Of a stretch of DNA of 64,000 nt, positions 47,903-56,556 are shown one piece after another. The DNA lies in assembly GCF_028689785.1 (NCBI RefSeq), contig NZ_JAQVCN010000006.1, positions 88,111 through 152,110 of the forward strand, written 5' to 3'. Both the position numbers and the translations under genes were made by a program. This stretch comes from Zoogloea sp. (GTDB taxonomy: Bacteria; Pseudomonadota; Gammaproteobacteria; Burkholderiales; Rhodocyclaceae). Under the pieces are notes generated by a model that searched no databases, was not told the origin of the DNA, and worked only from the letters and a program-made list of their open reading frames with translations. How positions within the stretch are numbered: the first letter of the stretch is position 1; every line of letters starts with the position of its first letter.

Positions 47903-49621
47903 ATGACCATCCGACTCAAGGCCCTGTGCGCCAGCCTGGCCGCCCTGCCGATGCTCGCCAGCGCCGCCCTGCCGGCCTATTCCCCGGTCACCGATGCCCG
48001 GCTCACCAAGCCCGAAGCCGCCAACTGGCTGATGTACCGTGGCAACTACGAAGGCTGGGGCTACAGCGCCCTCAAGCAGATCAATAGCCAGAACGTGGGC
48101 AAGCTGGTGCCCGCCTGGTCCTACGCCACGGGCATGACCGAAGGCCACCAGGCCCCGCCCATGGTCAACAACGGCTACATGTACGTGACCACCCCCAACA
48201 ACCAGGTGATCGCCCTGGAGGCAGCCACCGGCAAAGAGCTGTGGCGCTACAAGAAGACCATCCCCGACGAGCTGATGCAGCTCCACCCCACCAACCGGGG
48301 CGTCGCCCTGTACGGCGACAAGCTCTACCTGGCCACCACCGACGCCTACCTGGTGGCCCTGGACGCCGCCACCGGCAAGGAGCTGTGGAAGGTCGCCGTG
48401 GCCGACTGGAAGAAGGGCTACTACATGACCCTCGCCCCCCTGGCCGCCCGGGGCAAGATCATGGTCGGCTCATCGGGTGGCGAGCTGGGCGTGCGCGGCT
48501 TTGTGGCCGCCTTTGACGCGGAGACCGGCAAGGAGGCCTGGCGCACCTACACCATCGCCGGCCCGGGCGAAGCCGGCGCCGAGACCTGGCCCGGCGACAC
48601 CTGGAAGACCGGCGGCGGCTCGGTGTGGATCACCGGCACCTACGACTCCCAGACCAACCTGGCCTTCTGGGGCGTGGGCAACGCCGGCCCGTGGATGCCC
48701 GACACCCGCCCCGGCGACAACCTCTACGCCAACTCCACCATCGCCCTCGACGTGGACACCGGCAAGATCAAGGGCCACCACCAGTATCACTGGAACGACG
48801 CCTGGGACTGGGACGAAGTCTCCGCCCCCCTGCTGATCGACGTGGACTACAAGGGCAAGAAGGTGAAATCCCTGGTCCATGCCGGGCGCAACGGCTACCT
48901 GTGGCTGCTGGAGCGCACCAAGGACAAGGTCAACTACGTGGACGCCTGGCCCTACGTGACCCAGAACGTATTCACCAAGCTCGACCCCAAGACCGGCCGC
49001 CCCAGCTACAACCCCGAGCGCATCCCCGGCACCGGCAAAACGGTGAACTTCTGTCCGTCCCTGTGGGGTGGCAAGGACTGGCCGCCCGAAGCCTACAACC
49101 CGGGCACCGGCCTGCTGTATATCCCGGCCAACAACAACCTGTGCTCCGAGCTCACTGGCGAACCCGTCAAGTACAACGCCGGCAGCCTCTACATCGGCGT
49201 CGCCCTCGACAACATCCTCACCAATGTGCGCATGACCGAAAAATCCCGCAAGCACATCGGCGAGATCCAGGCCTGGGACCTGAAGACCGGCAAGCAGGTA
49301 TGGACCCACACCTACCCTGAAATGAACTGGGGCCCGCTGATGACCACCGCCGGCAATCTGGTGTTCGGTGGCGGCACCAATGACCGCATGTTCCGCGCCT
49401 TCGACGCGAAGAACGGCAAGGTGTTGTGGGAAACCCCCATGCCCTCCGGTGTCACTGGCGTGCCCTCGACCTTCGAGGTGGATGGCCAGCAGTACATCGC
49501 CGTGCTGTCGGGCTGGGGCGTCGATGCCCAGCGCATGCAGGGCGCCTTCGACGCCGTCCTCCCCCACAAGACCGTGGTGCCCCAGGGCGGCACGATCCAC
49601 GTGTTCAAGCTCCAGAAGTAA
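47903..49621 (+). CDS. PQQ-dependent alcohol dehydrogenase, lanthanide-type signature
   Basis: 572 residues. Periplasmic quinoprotein with eight-bladed propeller repeats (tryptophan docking motifs such as AWDLKTGKQVW, LDAATGKELW). Signal peptide to about Ala22. Active site: Glu194 (SGGELGVRG), Asn260 (WGVGNAGPW), catalytic Asp302 in AWDWDEV. Asp304 two residues on gives Asp-x-Asp, the mark of lanthanide-dependent XoxF/PedH enzymes; Ca enzymes have Ala, Ser or Thr there. The vicinal Cys-Cys disulfide common beside PQQ is missing (region reads MQLHPTNRG). Ribosome site GGAGACACC. Electrons probably pass to the Rieske protein encoded upstream. Confidence 0.93.
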   Translation: MTIRLKALCASLAALPMLASAALPAYSPVTDARLTKPEAANWLMYRGNYEGWGYSALKQINSQNVGKLVPAWSYATGMTEGHQAPPMVNNGYMYVTTPNNQVIALEAATGKELWRYKKTIPDELMQLHPTNRGVALYGDKLYLATTDAYLVALDAATGKELWKVAVADWKKGYYMTLAPLAARGKIMVGSSGGELGVRGFVAAFDAETGKEAWRTYTIAGPGEAGAETWPGDTWKTGGGSVWITGTYDSQTNLAFWGVGNAGPWMPDTRPGDNLYANSTIALDVDTGKIKGHHQYHWNDAWDWDEVSAPLLIDVDYKGKKVKSLVHAGRNGYLWLLERTKDKVNYVDAWPYVTQNVFTKLDPKTGRPSYNPERIPGTGKTVNFCPSLWGGKDWPPEAYNPGTGLLYIPANNNLCSELTGEPVKYNAGSLYIGVALDNILTNVRMTEKSRKHIGEIQAWDLKTGKQVWTHTYPEMNWGPLMTTAGNLVFGGGTNDRMFRAFDAKNGKVLWETPMPSGVTGVPSTFEVDGQQYIAVLSGWGVDAQRMQGAFDAVLPHKTVVPQGGTIHVFKLQK

Positions 49622-49648
49622 GCCCACCCCGGTTCAGCCCACCCGCAC

Positions 49649-49692
49649 AGCGGGCCCCGCATCGTCCTCCCGACGGCGCGGCGGGGCCCGCT
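49649..49692 (+). promoter_or_regulatory. Intercistronic stem-loop
   Basis: Perfect 12-bp stem AGCGGGCCCCGC / GCGGGGCCCGCT with a 20-base loop between the dehydrogenase and the outer membrane gene. No T run, so likely an mRNA 3'-end stabiliser that favours dehydrogenase expression within the operon. Confidence 0.6.
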
Positions 49693-49721
49693 GCGCCCAA
49701 AAACCAAAAAGGAGACACTTC

Positions 49722-50600
49722 ATGCACACCCATCGCCCCGCGGCACCCCGTCACATCCCGCGCCTGCTGTCCGCCCTCGTGGTGGCCGGTCTGGCAGGCG
49801 GCCTCGCCCCCGCCGCCTTTGCCCAGACCACCTTCGACGTCATCGGCCCCCACGAATACGAGCTGCCGGTGGACTTCAAACCCTTCAACGTCTTCGTGCA
49901 GTACGCCACCGTGCAGAACAACAAGGACACCTTCAACGCCGCCGGCGACAAGGTGAAGGGCAACGGCAGCCAGACCATCGTCGGCATGTCCAAGTACGTG
50001 CGCTTCTGGACGCCCGAATCGAACCCCCGGATCGGTCTGGCCTATGAGGTGATCGTGCCGGAGATCGGCGTGCGCAACCGCAGCGCCACCAACTCCGCCG
50101 ACCGCCACAGCAGCGGCATCGGCGACCCGCTCACCGGCTTTGCCATCTGGATGAAGCCCACCCCCAACTCCACCTTCGGCTTCCAGTCCTTCCTGCAGGT
50201 GCCGGTGGGCGACAGCCGGGTGAGCGACACCAACTGGAAGAACCTCTCCAGCTTTCTGTGGGACGTTCGCCTCACCGACAAGCTGGGCTGGACCGCCGAT
50301 GCCGGCATGGTCTTCCAGAGCCAAAAAACCGACGGCACCCGCCCGGGCAACACCTTCCACACCAACCACCGCCTGGGCTACCGCGTAACCGGCCTGCTCG
50401 AACCCTTTGTCGCCCTCGACTACGAGAGCACCAGCAGCCGCAACGGCAACCCCAGCGCCCGAGCCCTGGACGGCGGCGTGGGGATGATGTTCCACACCTT
50501 CGACAACCAGTCCATCACCCTGCGCTACTCCGCCAGCATCGACGGCAAGAACCACGCCGCCAACAACAGCCTGAACCTCAAGTACGCCTACGTGTGGTGA
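49722..50600 (+). CDS. MetA-pathway type outer membrane channel
   Basis: 292 residues. Signal peptide to about Ala35 (PAAFAQ), then an all-beta protein rich in aromatic strands and short turns: YVRFWTPESNPRIGLAYEVIVPEIG, GFQSFLQVPVGDS, and FVALDYESTSSRN, ending with a C-terminal YAYVW. Resembles the transporter family found in phenol meta-cleavage and solvent catabolic operons (COG4313), probably an outer-membrane channel for the substrate. Good ribosome site AAAAAGGAGA. Third gene of the operon. Confidence 0.8.
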   Translation: MHTHRPAAPRHIPRLLSALVVAGLAGGLAPAAFAQTTFDVIGPHEYELPVDFKPFNVFVQYATVQNNKDTFNAAGDKVKGNGSQTIVGMSKYVRFWTPESNPRIGLAYEVIVPEIGVRNRSATNSADRHSSGIGDPLTGFAIWMKPTPNSTFGFQSFLQVPVGDSRVSDTNWKNLSSFLWDVRLTDKLGWTADAGMVFQSQKTDGTRPGNTFHTNHRLGYRVTGLLEPFVALDYESTSSRNGNPSARALDGGVGMMFHTFDNQSITLRYSASIDGKNHAANNSLNLKYAYVW

Positions 50601-50658
50601 CCCCCCGGCCGGCCGCCCGAGGTGGCCAGCCCTTCGAACCTGCCCAAGGAGTGTCCTC

Positions 50659-51126
50659 ATGAAGATCCTGCATGCCCTCGCCTTCAGCATCGCCATCCTC
50701 GTCGCCGCCTGGGTCTATCTCAGCGTCGGCAACCCCGACCTGGGCTTCAACCCGTGGATAGGCTTTGTCGCCTGGGCCGCCTTCTTTGCCGCCGGCGGTG
50801 GCAATGAAGGCATCGGCAAGGCCCTGCCCGCCGGCATCGCCGGCATCCTGCTCACCGCCCTGACCCTGGCCGCCGTGCAGGCCCTGGGGGGCAGCCTCGT
50901 CACCCTCATCGCCCTGGTTGCGGTGCTGGCCTTCGTGCTGGTGGCCATGGCCGACATCGGCGCCCTGTCCTACACCCCGGCGGCCTTCCTGGGCGCGGCG
51001 TCCTTCTTCGGCTCCGGCGGAAAGATCGACCTCAGCATCGCCCTCGTCGCCCTTACCTGGGTAGCCGGCCTGGCCTTCGGCTACGTATCCGAAACCGTTG
51101 GCAAAAAGCTCGCCCGCCCCGCCTGA
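50659..51126 (+). CDS. DUF1097 family membrane protein
   Basis: 155 residues with four to five hydrophobic segments (about 3-20, 30-47, 58-75, 80-100, 118-140). The N-terminus MKILHALAFSIAILVAAWVYL and the central glycine-rich GGGNEGIGKALPAGIAG fit DUF1097. Function unknown; membership of the alcohol operon suggests a role in uptake or quinone-linked support. Located 58 bases after the channel gene. Confidence 0.75.
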   Translation: MKILHALAFSIAILVAAWVYLSVGNPDLGFNPWIGFVAWAAFFAAGGGNEGIGKALPAGIAGILLTALTLAAVQALGGSLVTLIALVAVLAFVLVAMADIGALSYTPAAFLGAASFFGSGGKIDLSIALVALTWVAGLAFGYVSETVGKKLARPA

Positions 51127-51158
51127 CCCCCTGCCCCACCCCAAAACGGAGAAAGACC

Positions 51159-52598
51159 ATGAGCACCCTGTACCAGAACTTCATCGACGGCCGCTTCACC
51201 CCGGCCGACCCGGGCACGGCCATCGACGTGCATAACCCCGCCACCCATGCCCTGCTGGCACGCATCCCCACCGCCACCCCGGGCGAAGTGGAAGAGGCCA
51301 TCGCCGCCGCCCGCCGGGCCCAGCCCGCCTGGGAGCGCACCCCGGCCATCCAGCGCGCCGCCCACCTGCGGGCCATTGCCGGCAAGCTGCGCCAGCACAA
51401 GGAGCGCCTGGCCGAGATCATCACCCGCGAGCAAGGCAAGATCCTCGGCCTGGCCCGGGTCGAGGTGGACTTCACCGCCGACTACATGGACTACATGGCC
51501 GAGTGGGCCCGCCGCATCGAAGGCGAGGTGCTGCAGAGCGACCGCCCGGGCGAGACCATCTTCCTGCAGCGCAAGCCCATCGGTGTCACCGTGGGCATCC
51601 TGCCCTGGAACTTCCCCTTCTTCCTGATCGCCCGCAAGATGGCCCCAGCCCTCATCACCGGCAACACCATCGTGGTCAAGCCGAGCGAGGAGACGCCCAT
51701 CAACGCCTTCGAGTTTGCCCGCCTGGTGGCCGAAACCGACCTGCCGGCCGGCGTCTTCAACCTGGTGGGCGGGCGCGGCGCCGACGTGGGTGCCAGCCTG
51801 TGCAGCCACCCGGACGTGGGCCTCATCAGCTTTACCGGCAGCGTGCAGACCGGTTCCACCATCATGCAGGCGGCCGGGCGCAACCTGACCCGCGTCAACC
51901 TGGAGCTGGGCGGCAAAGCCCCGGCCATCGTGCTGGCCAGTGCCGACCTGGACCTGGCCGCCAAAGCCGTGGTGGACTCCCGCGTCATCAACACCGGGCA
52001 GGTGTGCAACTGCGCCGAACGGGTGTACGTGGAGCGGGCCGTGGCCGATGAATTCACGGCGAAAGTGCGCGCCCTGATGGCCGCCACCCGCTACGGCGAC
52101 CCGATGGCCGAAGCCGACCTGCACATGGGCCCGCTGGTGAACCAGATCGGCCTCGACAAGGTGGCCGCCATGGTGAACCGCGCCCGCGAGCAGGGCGGCG
52201 AGGTGATCCTCGGCGGCCGCAAGGCCGACCGCCCGAGCGGCTACCACTACGAGCCCACGCTGATCACCGGCTGCAATGCCGACATGGAGATCATGCGCAA
52301 GGAGATCTTCGGGCCGGTGCTGCCCATCCAGGTGGTGGACGGCCTGGACGAGGCCATCGCCCTGTCGAACGACTCCGACTACGGGCTCACCTCATCCATC
52401 TTCACCCGGGACATCAACGCCGCCATGAAGGCCTGCCGCGAGCTGCGCTTTGGCGAAACGTATGTGAACCGGGAGCACTTCGAGGCCATGCAGGGCTTCC
52501 ACGCCGGCCGCCGCAAGTCGGGCATCGGCGGCGCCGACGGCAAGCACGGCCTCTACGAATACACCGAAACCCACGTGGTGTATATGCAGCACGGCTGA
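51159..52598 (+). CDS. aldA: Aldehyde dehydrogenase, AldA (lactaldehyde/glycolaldehyde) type
   Basis: 479 residues, the same length as E. coli AldA. NAD-dependent oxidation of aldehyde to acid. PWNFPFF cofactor segment (about 148), GKAPAIV with the general-base Glu in LELGGK (about 250), and catalytic Cys in NTGQVCNCAERVYV (about 283), which is the AldA-type signature. C-terminal KSGIGGADGKHGLYEYTETHVVYM fits. It would take the aldehyde product of the PQQ dehydrogenase further. Strong terminator follows. Confidence 0.94.
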   Translation: MSTLYQNFIDGRFTPADPGTAIDVHNPATHALLARIPTATPGEVEEAIAAARRAQPAWERTPAIQRAAHLRAIAGKLRQHKERLAEIITREQGKILGLARVEVDFTADYMDYMAEWARRIEGEVLQSDRPGETIFLQRKPIGVTVGILPWNFPFFLIARKMAPALITGNTIVVKPSEETPINAFEFARLVAETDLPAGVFNLVGGRGADVGASLCSHPDVGLISFTGSVQTGSTIMQAAGRNLTRVNLELGGKAPAIVLASADLDLAAKAVVDSRVINTGQVCNCAERVYVERAVADEFTAKVRALMAATRYGDPMAEADLHMGPLVNQIGLDKVAAMVNRAREQGGEVILGGRKADRPSGYHYEPTLITGCNADMEIMRKEIFGPVLPIQVVDGLDEAIALSNDSDYGLTSSIFTRDINAAMKACRELRFGETYVNREHFEAMQGFHAGRRKSGIGGADGKHGLYEYTETHVVYMQHG

Positions 52599-52693
52599 GT
52601 GTCCGGGCGCGGGGCTCACCCCCTGCGCCAACGCTCGATCATCGATTGTTCTCCGTGTCGTCTTGCGGCTGCCGTCCTCCCGGCATCGCCGCC

Positions 52694-52740
52694 GGGTGGC
52701 CGGGCATTCCTCCCTCGTGCCCGGCCACCCCCCTTTTTTT
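52694..52740 (+). terminator. Strong Rho-independent terminator
   Basis: 13-bp perfect stem GGGTGGCCGGGCA / TGCCCGGCCACCC with an 11-base loop, then seven T residues. Ends the Rieske-alcohol dehydrogenase-aldA unit. Confidence 0.85.
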
Positions 52741-52776
52741 CCTATTCCGCCACCCGCGCCCCAACTCCCACACAGC

Positions 52777-53118
52777 TCAGACCGACGAGGGCCGCTTCCG
52801 GCGGTGGAACAGATACACCACGCCCCCCCCCAGCGCGCCCCCCGCCACAAAGCCCTCCCAGTGCTCCATGGGCAGCAGGGTCAGCCCGAGCAGGTAAAGC
52901 ATGAGCAGCGGCAGCACAACCGCAAAAATCGCGTTCCCCGCATCCCCGGTCCGGATCAGCATGCCGCCGAGCATCCAGAGAAAGCGGAACAGCGCCACCA
53001 GGGCCAGCGCCAGAAAGAAATTGCCGAGAAAATCGAACACGGGAGCCACACTGCTTTTGTCAGATGGGCAGATGATGCCAGTCAGCCCGCCAGAAGAGCC
53101 GGAAATGCACATGAACAA
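52777..53118 (-). CDS. Small membrane protein of unknown function
   Basis: 113 residues with two to three hydrophobic segments (about 28-50, 62-80, 86-100) and a short basic C-terminus (FHRRKRPSSV). The best start is unclear: a GTG at 53049 would give a 90-residue form starting VAPVFDFLGNFF. No family recognised. Convergent with aldA across the terminator. Confidence 0.5.
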   Translation of the reverse strand: MFMCISGSSGGLTGIICPSDKSSVAPVFDFLGNFFLALALVALFRFLWMLGGMLIRTGDAGNAIFAVVLPLLMLYLLGLTLLPMEHWEGFVAGGALGGGVVYLFHRRKRPSSV

Positions 53119-53203
53119 GTGCCGGCGCCAGCCCCCCTGGGGTCGAATTCACTCGACCGCGAACGCCAATCAAAGGCCTGCCGGTGATTCAAGGCCCATG
53201 GGC

Positions 53204-53701
53204 TCAGCAGCGATGCGCCCCCGGCCTTCTCGTCCCCACGAACACCGCCAGCAGCGCACCCGCCACCCCGCTCCCCAGGCAGAACCAGTGCATGGCCTGC
53301 ACCGACATCAGCCCGAGCAGGCCATTCGCCCGGGTCAGTGGCCAGAAGGGCTCCACGTCGGCATGCATGATGCCGTCCAGCAGCACATGACTGAAGGTGC
53401 CGATGAAAGCCGACACCAGCGCCACCGGCCAGCGGATGGGCACAAAGCGCCGGCACCCGATCAGGCGCAAGCCCAACTCCGACAGGTACTTTCCACTCAG
53501 GGCCGACGCCACCCCCAGCAAGGACGCCCCGATCCAGGTGTGCGTGAAACCATGCAGATGCCCCTCACCGCTCAGGATCACCACTAGCGGCTGAATGTCC
53601 ATCACGATCTGTGCCCAGCCGAAGACCATCAAGGAAAACGCCCCCTGCATCACTGCCTTGATCAGCAGGCCGGGGCCCATGTGGAAAGGTGTGAATGGCA
53701 T
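53204..53701 (-). CDS. Putative membrane-bound hydrolase (YdjM-like, DUF457 group)
   Basis: 165 residues from MPFTPFHMGPGLLIKA. Five hydrophobic segments, and His/Asp positions typical of the group: HMGPGLL near the start, QIVMDIQPL, HGFTHTWIGA and TFSHVLLDGIMH. These resemble LexA-regulated membrane hydrolases YdjM, but catalysis is not shown. Longer in-frame start at 53755. Neighbours offer no context. Confidence 0.6.
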   Translation of the reverse strand: MPFTPFHMGPGLLIKAVMQGAFSLMVFGWAQIVMDIQPLVVILSGEGHLHGFTHTWIGASLLGVASALSGKYLSELGLRLIGCRRFVPIRWPVALVSAFIGTFSHVLLDGIMHADVEPFWPLTRANGLLGLMSVQAMHWFCLGSGVAGALLAVFVGTRRPGAHRC

Positions 53702-53751
53702 GTGTGCTTCCTGGCATTGGCGTGGCAGAGACGGTGGCCTGCCCCATTTCC

Positions 53752-54111
53752 TCAAACATCACTGGCAAAACGCAGGCGATTTCCATCGGGGTCGGTGACC
53801 AGGAGTTCGCGCGTTCCCCAGGGCGTATCGACCACCCCACCCATGCTCACCACACCATTCCCGGTGAACTCGGCACAACACGCCCTGGCATCCGGCACAC
53901 GGAAATAAACTGCACCGCCCACCTGGCAATCTCCGCTGTGCTCCGTGAGAAACAGGGTCTGCCCGGCACGCGTCAGCTGAACAAACAAGGGGTAGCCCGC
54001 TTCGAACTGGTGCGTCCAATCCACCTGGAACCCGAGACCCTGCACGTAAAACGCCAGGCTGCGTTCCGCGTTGGTCATTCTGAGCTGGGGAATCACGGTT
54101 TGTTGCGTCAC
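53752..54111 (-). CDS. VOC superfamily protein (glyoxalase/bleomycin resistance type)
   Basis: 119 residues. GGAGAG stands five bases before the GTG at 54111, which is preferred over an ATG at 54168. VOC beta-alpha-beta-beta-beta pattern: IPQLRMTNAERSLAFYVQGLGFQVDW, GGAVYFRVPDARACC, DTPWGTRELLVTDPDGNRLRF. The terminal segment resembles the bleomycin-resistance branch. Could bind a small electrophile or act in resistance; no metal triad is certain. Confidence 0.75.
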   Translation of the reverse strand: MTQQTVIPQLRMTNAERSLAFYVQGLGFQVDWTHQFEAGYPLFVQLTRAGQTLFLTEHSGDCQVGGAVYFRVPDARACCAEFTGNGVVSMGGVVDTPWGTRELLVTDPDGNRLRFASDV

Positions 54112-54171
54112 AAGGCTCTCCGCCAAACCCAGGTGCGAGGGGCCGGTGGCTGCACTTCGCCGTTCCACATC

Positions 54172-54486
54172 TCAATAGCCATACTCGCGCTCCACGCGAC
54201 ATACCCGCACCCGGAAGTGCGCGTACCAGTCCTTCGCCCGCCCCTGGGCCTGACCATGTGCGGCGTTCGCCTTCCACGCCGCAATGGCCTCCTCGCTGGC
54301 CCAATACGAAACCGAAATGCCGATCTCATTCCGCGCGCTCTCGAACCCCAGAAAGCCCGGCTGCACGGCGGCAAGTGCCAGCATCTCCTCGGCCATCTGC
54401 GCATAGCCATTGTCGCCATCAGTACGGACGGAGGTAAAAATGACCGCGTAGTAAGGCGGCTTTGGGGTATGCGCAGGAGAAGTCAT
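54172..54486 (-). CDS. ABM (antibiotic biosynthesis monooxygenase) domain protein
   Basis: 104 residues. Ferredoxin-like ABM pattern YYAVIFTSVRTDGDNGYAQMAEEMLALAAVQPGFLGFESARNE then ISVSYWASEEAIAAWKANAAH. Family members are heme-degrading or quinol-oxidising small enzymes, but the substrate here is unknown. Follows the VOC gene on the minus strand with a 60-base gap. Confidence 0.78.
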   Translation of the reverse strand: MTSPAHTPKPPYYAVIFTSVRTDGDNGYAQMAEEMLALAAVQPGFLGFESARNEIGISVSYWASEEAIAAWKANAAHGQAQGRAKDWYAHFRVRVCRVEREYGY

Positions 54487-54561
54487 AGGCAGCGATCCTT
54501 GAACAGTAAAACCTCGATTGCCAGAAGCAGGGAATGGCGCAAGTCGGCATCAAGCCGCCGA

Positions 54562-54948
54562 TCAGGCGGAGAACTCCCGCATCTGAAACACGTTCCCCTC
54601 CGGGTCCATCCCGTTGCACACGGTAAAACCGGGCCCCTGCCAGTTCTCGGCAAACACGTCACCCCCCAACCCCCGGGCCGCAAGCCGGGCCGCCGCCAGG
54701 CTGGGCACGCTGAAGAAGAACTTCAGCGCCGTGTCCTCACGCCGCTGGGGCGGTGAGGTGATGACGATACCCTCGGCGAAGGGCGGCGGAATCCGGTGCA
54801 CCAGCAACTGGATGTCGCTGGATTCGAGCACGATCAGCTCCGGGGTGGCATGCAGGCGGGCCATGCCGGCCACGGCGCAATAGAAGTCGGCAACGCGCTC
54901 GGGATCGAGGGCGTAGATGAAAAGTCCGGCACGGGCGGGGCCTGGCAT
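54562..54948 (-). CDS. VOC superfamily protein
   Basis: 128 residues from MPGPARAGLF. Pattern AGLFIYALDPERVADFYCAVAGM, ELIVLESSDIQLLVHRIP and NWQGPGFTVCNGMDPEGNVFQMREF typical of a two-module VOC fold. A second glyoxalase-like protein in the same run of small minus-strand genes. Start 54948; longer in-frame alternatives lie upstream. Confidence 0.75.
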   Translation of the reverse strand: MPGPARAGLFIYALDPERVADFYCAVAGMARLHATPELIVLESSDIQLLVHRIPPPFAEGIVITSPPQRREDTALKFFFSVPSLAAARLAARGLGGDVFAENWQGPGFTVCNGMDPEGNVFQMREFSA

Positions 54949-54959
54949 GGGAAGAGTCC

Positions 54960-55493
54960 TTATGCTGCGGTCGGAATGACCGCCAATAGATCGGTGACAC
55001 CCACCTCCACACCAGCCTGACACAACAGCGTCGTGACCTGACCGCGGTGGTGCGTCTGGTGGTTGAAGAAGTGCTGCAGCAAGGCCCCGAAACACCGGCT
55101 CGAATGGACGCCCGCCATATTGCTGTAGGCCAGATCGGCCGCGAGCTGCTCGGCCGTCAGCTCCGCAACCCAACGCTCGATCAGCGCATCCAGCCCCCGC
55201 CGGTAATGGCCCAGCCCCGCCAGATCCGGCGCGAGGGGCTGGGTGAGGGACGACGGCCGGGGAAACCCGGACAGCGCGCCCAGCGCCGGAAATGCCGCCT
55301 CATGCTGCGCAAAGCGATGCAGCCAGATCGTATCGGCCACTGCGATGTGATTGAGCGTGCCCAGGATGGAACCAAAGAACGCCCCCTTGTCCGCCGTCAG
55401 CGCCGCCGGGTCGAGAGTCGCCGCCGCGGCATACAGGCGGTCATTCATCCAGCGGTTGTATTCGGCCATGAGGGAAGCAGTTTGTGGGGTCAT
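54960..55493 (-). CDS. DinB family protein
   Basis: 177 residues, four-helix bundle. DinB pattern with three His for the metal: LGTLNHIAVADTIWLHRF and LQHFFNHQTHHRGQVTTLL. DinB-like proteins are metal-dependent thiol-linked enzymes of varied function and not DNA polymerases. The ATG at 55493 is 12 bases from the preceding VOC gene's region on the same strand, so the VOC-ABM-VOC-DinB run may be co-transcribed. Confidence 0.82.
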   Translation of the reverse strand: MTPQTASLMAEYNRWMNDRLYAAAATLDPAALTADKGAFFGSILGTLNHIAVADTIWLHRFAQHEAAFPALGALSGFPRPSSLTQPLAPDLAGLGHYRRGLDALIERWVAELTAEQLAADLAYSNMAGVHSSRCFGALLQHFFNHQTHHRGQVTTLLCQAGVEVGVTDLLAVIPTAA

Positions 55494-55623
55494 TGGGGTG
55501 CCTCGGGTGGGTGGATGCAGGACGGGCCGGCGGGTGAGAAGTTAAGCACAGCCTGGATCGGCATTGCAGTCGCTTGACCCGAAAGGATTCAAGGACGCTG
55601 TTTGATGATTCACACATTGCTGG

Positions 55624-56124
55624 TCACAAACACTCATTTCCCCCAATGCCGCGTAATCGTCGAATCGGAGGCGCGACAGCAAAAGCCATCGCGGCAAGGA
55701 GCGCCGAGGTTGCATAGCCAATCATGCTCCATGCACCAGACTCCGCATTCGAGTAATTGCGTGGACTCTTCCGGAGCGCAAGCAGTTCGGACTCCGGGAT
55801 GACAATCGGGCCTGTTTCCGCTGTGATCCGGAGCTGCCTGTCGGCACAGGCCAGCGTGTGCAATTCAGGGCCGCCGTAGACATACAGGATCTGCCTTTCG
55901 AGGGAAAGGAAGCCGGCTTCAGTCGTTACGGAGTACCAAAACGCCGTCAAGAAGCCGCTGCCAAGGTACAGACGTACCCTTGTTCCGTCCGTGGTCGTAC
56001 AGGAATCGACCAGTTCCTCCATCCACGGGTTTCCATAGGTATTGCGGCCCGGCAACGCAATCCAAACGGCAACGACCAGCAACCATACTGAAGCTACGAC
56101 TCGAAAATGAGTTCTGATGGACAT
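55624..56124 (-). CDS. Hypothetical membrane protein
   Basis: 166 residues with two hydrophobic segments (about 8-26 and 133-150) and a periplasmic mid-section (GNPWMEELVDSCTTTDGTRVRLYLG). No family recognised. This is the first gene of an accessory stretch of lower GC, each small and on the minus strand, unlike the preceding housekeeping genes. Confidence 0.45.
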   Translation of the reverse strand: MSIRTHFRVVASVWLLVVAVWIALPGRNTYGNPWMEELVDSCTTTDGTRVRLYLGSGFLTAFWYSVTTEAGFLSLERQILYVYGGPELHTLACADRQLRITAETGPIVIPESELLALRKSPRNYSNAESGAWSMIGYATSALLAAMAFAVAPPIRRLRGIGGNECL

Positions 56125-56247
56125 GGGGTGACTCTCGAGTTGGACGGCAACCTACATCAATGAAACAGACGAAACAAGCCAACGAAACGTCATTCAGGCG
56201 TGAGGCATGGCGACGATTGCGCCGCCGCATTCAAAAAAACAACTACT

Positions 56248-56535
56248 TCAGCCCTTCAGCCCCTCTTGATCTCTCAGGCCGTGGTACTCCAAATCAAGCA
56301 CAAGCGTATTACTGGAAACCCTCACGGCACCCTTTACGTTGATTATTCGCTGCCCGCAACGATAGAACTCCACCTCACCTGCCGAAAGGTCGGAATTTCT
56401 CCGAACAAAAGCTTGAGGCACCACGTCAATACCGTTCGCAAAATAGCATCCAGATACTGAGAAAGCGCATGCAGCCATCCCGAGCAATCGAGCGACCAAA
56501 CGAATGGACCTGGCTACTGCAACCAACGCACCCAC
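56248..56535 (-). CDS. Small putative lipoprotein
   Basis: 95 residues. Signal segment with a lipobox SVSGC (Cys about residue 30), then a small beta-rich domain (VEFYRCGQRIINVKGAVRV, LVLDLEYHGL). No family recognised. In the accessory cluster, minus strand. Confidence 0.45.
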   Translation of the reverse strand: MGALVAVARSIRLVARLLGMAACAFSVSGCYFANGIDVVPQAFVRRNSDLSAGEVEFYRCGQRIINVKGAVRVSSNTLVLDLEYHGLRDQEGLKG

Positions 56536-56556
56536 AACCCATCAATCTCCCCGAGA

